Assembly (NCBI GenBank): GCA_023475835.1
Contig: JAMCVM010000024.1
Location: 1 to 43,467, forward strand
Length of the DNA stretch: 43,467 nucleotides
Source: Bacillota bacterium
GTDB lineage: Bacteria > Bacillota > Sulfobacillia > Sulfobacillales > Sulfobacillaceae
Reading direction: 5' to 3'
Of this stretch, positions 8,101 through 15,749 are shown one piece after another. The notes beneath the pieces were generated by a model. That model was given only the letters and a program-made list of their open reading frames with translations, was not told where the DNA came from and did not search any database. The position numbers and the translations under genes are program-made. The stretch's first letter is position 1. Each line of letters opens with the position of its first letter.

Positions 8101-8970
8101 ATGGCGATTTTATTGCGCAGCGAAGATAAGATTATTGTGCAGGGAATCACAGGGAATCAAGGTCGGTTTCATACTGGGCAAATGGTCGCGTATGGCGCCA
8201 AGGTGGTCGGCGGGATTTCTCCAGGCAAGGCAGGCCAACAGGTCGAGGGTGTGCCGGTATTTGACACGGTCCGCCAAGCCGTGGCGGCTACCGGGGCTAC
8301 CGCGTCGGTGGTCTTTGTGCCTGCCGCCTTTGCCAAGGATGCGGCGTACGAAGCCTTAGAAAATGGCATTCGCCTGTTAGTGATGATTCCCGAGCATATT
8401 CCGGTTCAGGATTCGATTGACATTGTCACCCGGGCTCAAGCCTTGGGTGCCGTAGTCATAGGGCCCAACACCTTCGGGGTGATTACCCCGGGAGAAAAGA
8501 CCAAGATGGGGATCATGCCCAATCACATCTATCGGCCCGGGCCTGTCGGAGTTGTGGCCCGGTCGGGCACATTAAGCTACGAAATTGCCTTCAGCTTAAC
8601 CAATGCAGGGCTGGGCCAGTCGACGGTGGTCGGAATGGGCGGCGATCCGGTGGTGGGTCAGAACTTCATTTCGGTGCTTGAGGCTTTTCATCAGGACCCG
8701 GAAACCAAAGCCGTGGTGATGGTGGGGGAAATCGGCGGCAGTGCCGAAGAAGAAGCGGCTGAGTATGTGAAAACGCTCGGCAAGCCGGTGGTAGCCTATC
8801 TTGCTGGCCGGGCGGCGCCTCCGGGCAAACGCATGGGTCATGCCGGTGCGATCATTGAACGGGGCCGAGGGACCCTAGACAGTAAAGAACGGGCGCTGAC
8901 CGCAGTCGGAGTGCGTGTAGTGACCATGCCCTGGGAGGTGGCACCCGCGGTGCGCGAGATCTTGGGTTGA
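8101..8970 (+). CDS. sucD: Succinyl-CoA synthetase alpha subunit
   Basis: A 289-residue alpha subunit carrying the CoA-binding domain (VQGITGNQGRFHTGQMV) and the phosphohistidine loop GHAGAIIERGRGT, whose His is phosphorylated during catalysis. It pairs with SucC one base upstream. Typical elements include PAAFAKDAAYEA, GPNTFGVITPGE, ARSGTLSYE and GEIGGSAEEEAAEY. Full length compared with the roughly 290-residue family norm. It is the last gene before the strong terminator at 9116-9149. Confidence 0.95.
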   Translation: MAILLRSEDKIIVQGITGNQGRFHTGQMVAYGAKVVGGISPGKAGQQVEGVPVFDTVRQAVAATGATASVVFVPAAFAKDAAYEALENGIRLLVMIPEHIPVQDSIDIVTRAQALGAVVIGPNTFGVITPGEKTKMGIMPNHIYRPGPVGVVARSGTLSYEIAFSLTNAGLGQSTVVGMGGDPVVGQNFISVLEAFHQDPETKAVVMVGEIGGSAEEEAAEYVKTLGKPVVAYLAGRAAPPGKRMGHAGAIIERGRGTLDSKERALTAVGVRVVTMPWEVAPAVREILG

Positions 8971-9000
8971 CTCGGCGCAGCCGTCCATTGGAGGAGGATC

Positions 9001-9033
9001 ATGGTTTCTCAGGAGTCGCAGCGGGCCTTTTAG
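9001..9033 (+). CDS. Possible 10-residue micro-ORF with a very strong RBS
   Basis: ATG at 9001 follows GGAGGAGGATC and reads MVSQESQRAF before TAG. It lies 31 bp after sucD, inside the same transcript, about 80 bases before the terminator, and is followed by a 7-bp inverted repeat at 9065-9071/9082-9088. The ribosome binding site is one of the best in the window. It could be a leader-type peptide, the stub of a lost gene, or chance. No family can be named for a peptide this short. Confidence 0.3.
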   Translation: MVSQESQRAF

Positions 9034-9115
9034 ACCCAATGAAAGCTAATCCGAGCGGCTAGCTCGATTGAGACGGTGGATTCAATCGCCTGACCTGGCC
9101 TGTGAAAAGGCCTTG

Positions 9116-9149
9116 GCCGGTACCCGGGGGCACGGGTACCGGCTTTTTT
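9116..9149 (+). terminator. Rho-independent terminator of the icd-mdh-sucCD block
   Basis: A perfect 11-bp stem, GCCGGTACCCG (9116-9126) with CGGGTACCGGC (9133-9143), a 6-base loop, then six T residues (9144-9149). It faces the TCA operon and ends transcription before the divergent regulators. Confidence 0.93.
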
Positions 9150-9218
9150 GTGAAGTCTTGCTTTTCTCTAGAGAGCAGTCAGACCGCGGTCGAGAGACTC
9201 GGGCCGTGGGTTGTTCGC

Positions 9219-9602
9219 CTATGAGTGGCGATATCGATTGAGTTTGGTGCGGATCAACGCTTCGATTTCCTGCCAATCATCGCTGGACAAACGCTGGATG
9301 GCCTCTTTCCAGTCCTTGAGGTCCATGCCGTACGGCGGAACTCCCATTTCGCGCAGTGTATGCTGGTTGAGGATCCCAGCGGAAACCAACAGGGTCAGTG
9401 GGGGCACATTTAAGGCTTCCGCCAACCGGACGATGAGCGAGCCGGGCGGAGGCTGGCGGTGACCGCGCTCCATGCGGGATAAGTACGAAGGACTAATCCC
9501 TATCTGCGTGGCAAGATCCTCCAGGGATAGCGAATGGCTTTTTCGAAGTCTTCGAATTAACGATCCAAACGATTCTGAACGGTCAGCGTACATATCCATC
9601 AT
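9219..9602 (-). CDS. XRE-family transcriptional regulator (SinR/ClgR-like size)
   Basis: A 127-residue protein with an N-terminal lambda-repressor-type HTH: LIRRLRKSHSLSLEDLATQI, then GISPSYLSRMERGHRQPP, the classic XRE turn and recognition helix. The C-terminal half is acidic and helical, probably a dimerisation segment. Of three nearby ATGs (9602, 9599, 9593), the one at 9593 has the best spacing from AAGGA; I give the longest. It is transcribed away from a second small XRE gene, with two palindromes between them, so it likely represses itself and its neighbour. Target and signal are unknown. Confidence 0.85.
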   Translation of the reverse strand: MMDMYADRSESFGSLIRRLRKSHSLSLEDLATQIGISPSYLSRMERGHRQPPPGSLIVRLAEALNVPPLTLLVSAGILNQHTLREMGVPPYGMDLKDWKEAIQRLSSDDWQEIEALIRTKLNRYRHS

Positions 9603-9621
9603 GTCCTTATCCTATCTGGAA

Positions 9622-9639
9622 AATTGCCAATAGGCAATT
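9622..9639. promoter_or_regulatory. Palindromic operator O1 between the XRE genes
   Basis: AATTGCC-AATA-GGCAATT is a perfect inverted repeat with 7-bp arms and a 4-base spacer. It lies about 20 bp upstream of the - strand regulator's first ATG. Its core TTGCC...GGCAA is shared with the second site at 9692-9708. It is a likely binding site for one or both XRE proteins; the binding itself is inferred. Confidence 0.7.
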
Positions 9640-9662
9640 GCAGACAAATACTGCCAAGAAAT

Positions 9663-9691
9663 TTGCATTCCGACAAAAATATGGCTATGAT
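9663..9691 (+). promoter_or_regulatory. Promoter for the rightward small XRE gene
   Basis: TTGCAT (9663-9668), a 17-base spacer, and TATGAT (9686-9691). Operator O2 begins right at the end of the -10 box, so a bound repressor would block initiation. The gene's ATG is at 9720. Confidence 0.6.
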
Positions 9692-9708
9692 TTTGCCAAA
9701 TAGGCAAA
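9692..9708. promoter_or_regulatory. Palindromic operator O2 between the XRE genes
   Basis: TTTGCC-AAATA-GGCAAA has 6-bp perfect arms and a 5-base spacer. It overlaps the start region of the rightward promoter. It shares its TTGCC/GGCAA half-sites with O1, 70 bp away. A looser third half-site, CTGCCA, lies at about 9651. Confidence 0.7.
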
Positions 9709-9719
9709 GGTGATGGGCA

Positions 9720-9956
9720 ATGGCAATATTACGTGTGAACGTTGCGGCGTTCCGCCAATTAATGGAACACCATGGATGGTCAGAGCGAGATCTGTCGGAG
9801 CGTATGGGTCTTGCCTATTCTTACGTCAATCGTGTATTGGCGGGAAAGCGTCAGCCGGGATCGAAGTTTGTTGCAGGTGCGCTAGTGATCGGGATGACCA
9901 TGGACCAGGCGTTTGTGATCGACCAATCGACACCGCGGCCGGATCATCCGACCTAA
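9720..9956 (+). CDS. Small XRE/Cro-type DNA-binding protein
   Basis: A 78-residue protein made almost wholly of an HTH_XRE domain (FRQLMEHHGWSERDLSERMG, then LAYSYVNRVLAGKRQPGSKF). Cro-like in size, with no separate effector domain. It is divergently transcribed from the 127-residue XRE protein with two operators between them. By analogy with cI/Cro or SinR/SlrR arrangements the two may form a switch, but that is inference. It lies between the TCA terminator and hemA and could influence either. Confidence 0.75.
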   Translation: MAILRVNVAAFRQLMEHHGWSERDLSERMGLAYSYVNRVLAGKRQPGSKFVAGALVIGMTMDQAFVIDQSTPRPDHPT

Positions 9957-10073
9957 TGACCTTCGGTACCCAGCCATCCCCAATCATGGCGTCTACTCCA
10001 AGTCGTCTCGACTTTCGTGTATGATAGGAGGTAAGATTTCGATCACGGGATGAATTCGATGGGGGGTGGTGCG

Positions 10074-11384
10074 GTGAAGCTGCAGGTGGTAGGAATCAAT
10101 CATGTCACCGCCCCGGTGTCAATTCGGGAACAAGCAGAGATGAGTTCGGAAGAGATTTTGGCTGGGTATAGGACGCTAGCCGGATTGCATGCAGATGGTG
10201 GTGTAGTGGTTCTTTCCACGTGCAACCGTACCGAGTTCTATGTTGCCGGAGCGTTAACCTTAGCGGACATTCTGACTTGGTGGGAACAGTGGAGCGGAGT
10301 AGAACGCGGGCAATTGTCCGAATATCTCTACTGGCTCCAGGACGATCAGGCCATCGACCATCTTTTTAGAGTTGCCGCCGGGGTCGATTCGATGATTATC
10401 GGTGAACCCGAGATCTTGGGACAAGTAAAGGCCGCGTACCAGTTGGCCCAAGATGGCGGAGTGGCTGGAGTGTTACACCGGGTGTTTCAGACTGCCCTGA
10501 GAGTAGGCAAGCGGGCACGGACAGAGACCGCCGTCAGCCAAAATGCCCTGTCGCTGGGCCATGTGGTGGTGGAACTGGTCGAACGAGTATTTGGCCAGGT
10601 CAGCGGACTCAAGGTGTTGATTCTAGGCGCGGGCGACATGGCCGGGCTAGTGGCCCGGCACATTCACAGCGCCGGAGTTTTGGGAATCCAGATCGTCAAT
10701 CGAACGCCCAGTCGAGGCCGATCCTTGGCGAAGGAAGTAGGCGGGGAAGCTTATGGTTTGGACGACCTCGAGGGCTTGTTGGCCGGAGCCGATGTGATCA
10801 TCGCGGCAACCAAGAGCCCGGAGATTTTGGTGTCTGAACAAGTCGCCAGGAAGGCGTTTCGCGAGAGCGAACACCGTCTTCGCTTCTTTTTCGATCTTTC
10901 CGTTCCGAGGAACATTGATTCGGGCGTGCGGCGGAGCGGGCGGGAAGTGTTTGTCTATGACATTGATGATGTACGCTCCGTAGTCGAAAAGAATCAGGCC
11001 GAGCGTAGACGGGAGGCCGACGCGGTCGATCGCATCGTCCGCGAAGAGGTGGTTCAATTTAGAGAGGCTCTGAGGGCGACCGATATCGGGCCTTTGATTC
11101 GCGGCCTGCGAGACCGTGCTGAGGAGATTCGAGTCGCAGAGCTATCCCGGGTGATGACACGGTTAAATCATTTAGACGATGACGAACGCGATCTGATAGA
11201 ACAAGCGACGCGGCTTATGATCAATAAAATTTTGAATGAGCCCATGGTGAGTATGCGCAAATGGGCGGCTCGGGGTGACCATGAGAGAGTGGACATGGTC
11301 GTAGACCTTTTTCATTTGCGGCCCGAGGTCGAGGCCAAGACGCGGGCTATCATGGCTGAACGTCGTCTTGGCTCGTCAGGATAG
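10074..11384 (+). CDS. hemA: Glutamyl-tRNA reductase
   Basis: This enzyme reduces glutamyl-tRNA(Glu) to glutamate-1-semialdehyde, the first committed step of C5-pathway tetrapyrrole synthesis. Visible are the N-terminal VVGINHVTAPVSIRE, the catalytic Cys in VVVLSTCNRTEFY, the VDSMIIGEPEILGQVK motif, the NADPH-binding Rossmann loop LILGAGDMAGLVA, and a C-terminal helical dimerisation domain. I prefer GTG 10074, because homologues begin just before 'VVG.NH.TAP' and a GGGGTG-like site precedes it. An ATG at 10050 in the same frame would add eight residues. An AGGAGG at 10026-10031 is too far from either start to serve well. First gene of the hemAXCDB operon. Confidence 0.94.
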   Translation: MKLQVVGINHVTAPVSIREQAEMSSEEILAGYRTLAGLHADGGVVVLSTCNRTEFYVAGALTLADILTWWEQWSGVERGQLSEYLYWLQDDQAIDHLFRVAAGVDSMIIGEPEILGQVKAAYQLAQDGGVAGVLHRVFQTALRVGKRARTETAVSQNALSLGHVVVELVERVFGQVSGLKVLILGAGDMAGLVARHIHSAGVLGIQIVNRTPSRGRSLAKEVGGEAYGLDDLEGLLAGADVIIAATKSPEILVSEQVARKAFRESEHRLRFFFDLSVPRNIDSGVRRSGREVFVYDIDDVRSVVEKNQAERRREADAVDRIVREEVVQFREALRATDIGPLIRGLRDRAEEIRVAELSRVMTRLNHLDDDERDLIEQATRLMINKILNEPMVSMRKWAARGDHERVDMVVDLFHLRPEVEAKTRAIMAERRLGSSG

Positions 11385-11388
11385 CACC

Positions 11389-12186
11389 GTGTTGCGCGCC
11401 CTAATCACCGTGTTTTATCTTGTCGGTGCGGTATTTTCTGTGGCCGGATTTTACCGCCCCCGCCGTTTAATTTCGGCGACCGTCGTGACCGCCGTCAGTT
11501 GGGGGTTGTTGACGTTCTATTTGATTTATCTGGGGATGGCGGCGGCAGAACTCCCGGTCACCGGTTTCGGGACGTGGCTGGCGGTTTTGGTGTGGATTAT
11601 CGCTGGCATGGCTTTGATGGCGGTGTGGGTCTTTGGTGGACAGTATCGCGCCTTGTCAGGGTTTTTATTACCGGTGGGCGCCGTTTTTTGGTTGGCGGAT
11701 CTCGGTGTGGCTGACCGGGTACAGCGGATGCCGCTTTCGGGGTGGCTTCCGTTGCATATTGTGGCCGCGACCTTGGCGGTGGTGGCACTGTTGTTGGCGG
11801 CCATATTTGGGCTGATGTATACCGAAAAAGAACGGGAACTTCGCAAAAAGTCCGTCGAGGTATTTTATTACCGTCTCCCCGCGCTTCAAGAAATGGACCG
11901 TTGGAGCTCGCGTTTGGCGGGACTGGGGCTGGGGTTGTGGCTGGTAGCGTTAGCCGCGGGCGCACTGTCTGCGAGGCAGGTCGCGAGGCCGCCGATGGAT
12001 CCGCTGGCGGCGGGGTGGTCGCTATTTACAGCGGTGATGTATGGGTTTTACTTCATGATGCGCAGTGCCTTTGGGTGGAGAGGGCGTCCTGCTGCGGTAA
12101 TGTTGATGGTCCTATTTTTAGTCGTGCTTATCAATTTTTTGACGCTCAATTTACACTGGATCGTCGCCAGTTCCTTTCATTTTTGA
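11389..12186 (+). CDS. hemX: HemX / CcsA-type membrane protein
   Basis: An integral membrane protein of about 266 residues with seven to eight hydrophobic segments, in the place HemX occupies in the Bacillus hemAXCDB operon. HemX belongs to the cytochrome c assembly (CcsA/CcsB) superfamily and in Bacillus affects the level of glutamyl-tRNA reductase. The conserved segment WLPLHIVAATLAVVALLLAA carries a His typical of this family's haem-handling loops. The start could be TTG 11368 (overlapping hemA) or GTG 11389 behind AGGA. I chose GTG. Confidence 0.8.
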   Translation: MLRALITVFYLVGAVFSVAGFYRPRRLISATVVTAVSWGLLTFYLIYLGMAAAELPVTGFGTWLAVLVWIIAGMALMAVWVFGGQYRALSGFLLPVGAVFWLADLGVADRVQRMPLSGWLPLHIVAATLAVVALLLAAIFGLMYTEKERELRKKSVEVFYYRLPALQEMDRWSSRLAGLGLGLWLVALAAGALSARQVARPPMDPLAAGWSLFTAVMYGFYFMMRSAFGWRGRPAAVMLMVLFLVVLINFLTLNLHWIVASSFHF

Positions 12187-12222
12187 AAACGTCCAGAAAA
12201 TCGGCGAAAAGGAGACGATAAG

Positions 12223-13116
12223 GTGGCGAGTTTGCGGATTGGAACCCGGTCCAGTCCATTGGCCATGGTGCAGGCCATGGAAGTGCAGCGGGCCCTCGAG
12301 TCCCGGGGCCATCAGACGGAACTGGTTCCATTTCAAACCCGAGGGGACCAGATATTAGACCGAGCGCTGGACCAAGTAGGGGGCAGCGGAATATTTACCA
12401 CGGAGTTAGAATCGGCTCTGCGTGCCGGGGACGTGGACTTGGCCGTGCACTCGCTTAAAGACCTGCCCACGGAACTGCCCCCAGGCTTGGTGGTGGGGGC
12501 CTATTCAGCCAGCGAGGACCCCCGCGATGTGTTAATCGCGGCACGACCGATTGAAGGATTCGACCAAATTCCTCCCGGTGCTCGCATCGGAACTTCGAGT
12601 GTTCGCCGACGGGCATTCTTACGCGATCTTCGCGAAGACCTGGATGTGGTCGCCGTTCGCGGAAATTTGACTACCCGCTTCCGAAAAATGGAGGAACAGG
12701 CCTGGTATGGCCTCATCTTGGCCGCGGCCGGGGTTCACCGCCTGGGCTGGAAAGATCGGATAGGGCTCTATTTGGATCCTAAGGTCTTTGTACCCGCACC
12801 GGGACAAGGGATTGTGGCAGTCGAAGTGCGTTTGGATGACCCCGAAGGGTTGAAGTGGGTTGAGGAGGCGGTGGGAGACGCACAGAGCGCGGTTCGGGCA
12901 CGCGCTGAACGTTCAGTGCTCCACGCGTTGGGGGGTGGCTGTCAAATGCCTTTAGGCTGTTATGCGACGTGGATTTCGCGAACCGAGGTTTCGTTAATGG
13001 CTAAATGGGTGGATGGCCAAGGTCACGTTACGTTGGCTGGGATTTCAGGAAGCAGCCAAGACCCCGAGGGCTTGGGGCGACGACTCGCCGAACGCTTAAG
13101 CCAGGCTGGGAATTGA
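12223..13116 (+). CDS. hemC: Porphobilinogen deaminase (hydroxymethylbilane synthase)
   Basis: A 297-residue enzyme that polymerises four porphobilinogens on a covalent dipyrromethane cofactor. Landmarks are the N-terminal RIGTRSSPLAMVQA, the catalytic Asp region DLAVHSLKDLPTE, RIGTSSVRRRAFL, and the cofactor-anchoring Cys in LGGGCQMPLGCYA. The GTG start follows AAAGGAGACGATAAG. It lies 36 bp after hemX and 6 bp before hemD. Confidence 0.95.
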   Translation: MASLRIGTRSSPLAMVQAMEVQRALESRGHQTELVPFQTRGDQILDRALDQVGGSGIFTTELESALRAGDVDLAVHSLKDLPTELPPGLVVGAYSASEDPRDVLIAARPIEGFDQIPPGARIGTSSVRRRAFLRDLREDLDVVAVRGNLTTRFRKMEEQAWYGLILAAAGVHRLGWKDRIGLYLDPKVFVPAPGQGIVAVEVRLDDPEGLKWVEEAVGDAQSAVRARAERSVLHALGGGCQMPLGCYATWISRTEVSLMAKWVDGQGHVTLAGISGSSQDPEGLGRRLAERLSQAGN

Positions 13117-13122
13117 GCCTGG

Positions 13123-14442
13123 ATGCCTATGTCGATTCCAGACTTGACTTTGGTGGCCATGCCACCGGCAATGAACATAGGATGGTTGAGCGCGGAAGCG
13201 CTCTGGGCTTTGGAGCAGAGTGAAGTGATTGTTGCGCCCTTGCCGGTAGAACGCTTTTACGGGCCCGACTCTGGATGGTGGCAGAAAATTACCTGGTCTG
13301 ACTCCCCCGCAGGGGTGATTGCGAAGGGGTTGGAGGAGCAGCAGCGAGTGGTCTATCTGTACCCTGAGGGGGGAGGCCCAGCCTCCGTCTGGCAAATGTT
13401 GGATCAGCATCCGCAATGGCTCAAATGGATTAAACGAACAGCGCGAGTCTGGCCGATAACGCTGGCGGCCGACTGGTGGACGGACCCGAAAGAGCTGGGC
13501 GGGCGATGGCAGTTGCTGGCCGAAGACGACCAAAAGCGTCCGTCGATGTCGGTCTCGGTCGCCTCTTCGGAACAACATCGCCCATGGTTGCCGGCATCGC
13601 TGGCTCAGAGCATCGTGGTTGAGACGATGAGGGTAAAATCGTTGTCTCGACCATCTTGGTGGAGCACCCGTCCATTGTATGGCATCCGGTTGTTGGTGCT
13701 GCGTGAAGGGGAAGGCGCTGTTGGAGCCATCCGGGATCTTAGCCACTGGGGCGCGGAAGTGGCCCTCGAACCTATCTTGACGATTGAGCCGGCGCCCTTG
13801 AACGAACAGTGGTGGCGAAGCCTGGCACCGTATCAATGGACGATTTTTACTAGCGCCAATGCCGTCCATTTTACGATGCGAGCGCTTAGAACCCGCCGAT
13901 TAGAATTGGCGCGGTTTGGCGGCAAAGTGGCCGCGGTGGGATCAGCGACGGCGCGGGCGCTGGCCGAGTATGGCGTATTTGCGGCGTTGCAGGCGAAGGA
14001 TTCATTCGACCAAGAAGGTCTTTTGCAGGCCTTTGAAAGTGAACCCTTGGCAGGAGCTCGGGTCCTCTGGTTCACCGGAGACCGTAGTCGTCCCCGGTTG
14101 AGTGACGGCCTCAAGGCACGGGGCGCAGACGTCGATATGGTGCCAGTGTACCAAAATTGCCAACGGCCGTTGTCGCAGTGGGCAGTGAGCCAAATTCACG
14201 CGAGGAGCGTGCATGGGCTCTTGTATTCTTCGTCGTCTTTGGTCAGCGAACTGCTAAACCAACTGGATGATGGTACCATAGAGGTGTTGCGTCAGATCCC
14301 TGGTTTTAGCATCGGTCGCCAGACCTCATTAGCCCTTCGCAAGGCGGGATTGCTGGTTTCGGGGGAAGCGCCTCGCGCGAGTTGGCACGAGTTGGCGCAA
14401 ACGGTGGCACGATACTTCGAACATGATCATGATAAGAGGTGA
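13123..14442 (+). CDS. hemD: Uroporphyrinogen-III synthase with an N-terminal degenerate SUMT-like domain
   Basis: At 439 residues this is far longer than a stand-alone HemD of about 250. The C-terminal part (about 185-430) is the synthase that inverts ring D and cyclises hydroxymethylbilane: IFTSANAVHF, KVAAVGSATARALAEYG, WFTGDRSRPRLSDGLKARGA, LLYSSSSLV and SIGRQTSLALRKAG are typical. The first ~130 residues (LTLVAMPPAMNIGWLSAEAL; ALEQSEVIVAPLPVERFY; AGVIAKGLEEQQRVVYLYPEG) follow the order of a CobA-type uroporphyrinogen-III methyltransferase. However, the GxGPGD SAM-binding motif and the 'GGDPFVFGRG' loop are lost. It is probably a catalytically dead SUMT fused to HemD; the domain reading is by pattern, not alignment. 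The GTG of the hemB frame overlaps its stop. Confidence 0.85.
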   Translation: MPMSIPDLTLVAMPPAMNIGWLSAEALWALEQSEVIVAPLPVERFYGPDSGWWQKITWSDSPAGVIAKGLEEQQRVVYLYPEGGGPASVWQMLDQHPQWLKWIKRTARVWPITLAADWWTDPKELGGRWQLLAEDDQKRPSMSVSVASSEQHRPWLPASLAQSIVVETMRVKSLSRPSWWSTRPLYGIRLLVLREGEGAVGAIRDLSHWGAEVALEPILTIEPAPLNEQWWRSLAPYQWTIFTSANAVHFTMRALRTRRLELARFGGKVAAVGSATARALAEYGVFAALQAKDSFDQEGLLQAFESEPLAGARVLWFTGDRSRPRLSDGLKARGADVDMVPVYQNCQRPLSQWAVSQIHARSVHGLLYSSSSLVSELLNQLDDGTIEVLRQIPGFSIGRQTSLALRKAGLLVSGEAPRASWHELAQTVARYFEHDHDKR

Positions 14443-14450
14443 GGCGGTTT

Positions 14451-15428
14451 ATGTTTCCAGTCGACAGGCCGAGACGGCTTCGAGCCAGCGCTGCATTGCG
14501 CGATTTGGTGCAAGAGACCCGGTTGACCGTAGGACAGTTGATTTATCCGATGTTTATTCGATTTGGCAGCGACCATAAGATTCCGATTCGTTCGATGCCT
14601 GGAATTTACCAGTGGTCGATTGATCGCGCTCTTGAGCACCTGGCCGTGGTGCAGGAGATGGGAGTCCGCTCGATCTTGCTGTTTGGCATTCCCGAACATA
14701 AGGATGCGATGGGACGAGAAGCGTATGATCCAGAAGGCATCATTCAGCAAGCGCTACGCGCGTTTAACGAGCATTTTCCCCAATTGACGTTGATTGCCGA
14801 CCTTTGTCTATGCGAGTATACCGACCATGGACACTGTGGCGTGGTGAAAGACGGTTGGATTCAAAATGACGAGAGTCTCGAATTATTGGCCCGAACCGCA
14901 GTGCAACAAGCGTTGGCTGGAGCGGACATCGTGGCTCCGTCAGACATGATGGATGGGAGGGTAGCTGCGATTCGCGCCGCTTTGGACGGGCATGGCTTGA
15001 TCAATACGCCGATTATGTCCTATGCCGCCAAGTATGCCTCTGGGTTTTACGGACCATTTCGGGAAGCTGCCGAAAACACCCCAGAGTTCGGAGATCGTCG
15101 CACCTATCAGATGAACCCTGCAAACCGTCGCGAAGCGATAAGGGAGGTCGACCTCGATATTGCCGAAGGAGCCGACATCGTGATTGTGAAGCCGGCAATG
15201 CCCTATTTGGATATCTTAAGTGATATCAAAGGCCATGTTTCGGTGCCGGTTGCCGCTTATCAGGTCTCCGGAGAATATTCGATGATTCAGGCGGCGGCGG
15301 GGCATGGCTGGATCGACGCGAAGAGGGTGGTAGAGGAATCGCTGCTATCGATTCGCCGTGCCGGAGCTGACCTCATTATCACCTATTTTGCTCCTCAATA
15401 CGGGCAATGGCGACAGCAAGGGATGTGA
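14451..15428 (+). CDS. hemB: Delta-aminolevulinic acid dehydratase (porphobilinogen synthase)
   Basis: An enzyme of about 325 residues condensing two 5-aminolevulinates to porphobilinogen. The Cys-rich zinc site appears as IADLCLCEYTDHGHCG, marking a zinc-type enzyme. The two Schiff-base lysines sit in MSYAAKYASGFYGPFREAA and IVKPAMPYLDILSDIK, and YQVSGEYSMI is also typical. I prefer ATG 14451, well spaced from AGAGGTGAGG; a GTG at 14439 overlaps the hemD stop and would add four residues. It ends the hem operon here. hemL, the next gene in Bacillus, is not in the window. Confidence 0.94.
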   Translation: MFPVDRPRRLRASAALRDLVQETRLTVGQLIYPMFIRFGSDHKIPIRSMPGIYQWSIDRALEHLAVVQEMGVRSILLFGIPEHKDAMGREAYDPEGIIQQALRAFNEHFPQLTLIADLCLCEYTDHGHCGVVKDGWIQNDESLELLARTAVQQALAGADIVAPSDMMDGRVAAIRAALDGHGLINTPIMSYAAKYASGFYGPFREAAENTPEFGDRRTYQMNPANRREAIREVDLDIAEGADIVIVKPAMPYLDILSDIKGHVSVPVAAYQVSGEYSMIQAAAGHGWIDAKRVVEESLLSIRRAGADLIITYFAPQYGQWRQQGM

Positions 15429-15511
15429 TTTTGCGCCTCTTAGGTGGAGATCTGAGCTGAGGTCACGGTTTAGTTGCCGAACAGGTATACAGGGATAAAG
15501 GAGGGGTTGGG

Positions 15512-15697
15512 ATGCAAGAACGACAAGGTAGCGATGGGGCTCGTCGGGTGCACAACGAAGCGGTGGCTCTTTATGACATGAACGCGGACGATATGCTCCA
15601 TGCCACGGGTCATGTGGTGGCCGATTCGAGTCTGGGAACCATTTTAGATCCGCTACAGGCGAAATGGCGCGGACAACTCATCACCCAAGAGCACTAA
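15512..15697 (+). CDS. Small conserved-looking hypothetical protein (61 aa)
   Basis: A 61-residue ORF behind AAAGGAGGGG at good spacing. It is soluble, with no membrane segment, no Cys, a polar N-terminus and an Asp-rich middle (DMNADDMLHATGHVVADSSL). I recognise no family. The strong ribosome binding site and its place between hemB and selA in the same direction favour a real gene, but it could be chance. If real it might be co-transcribed with selA, whose start is 52 bp after its stop. Confidence 0.5.
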   Translation: MQERQGSDGARRVHNEAVALYDMNADDMLHATGHVVADSSLGTILDPLQAKWRGQLITQEH

Positions 15698-15749
15698 GAT
15701 GGCGCAAATTAGGCTCATGGACCCGGATTAGAGCGAGACGGAGAAGGGA

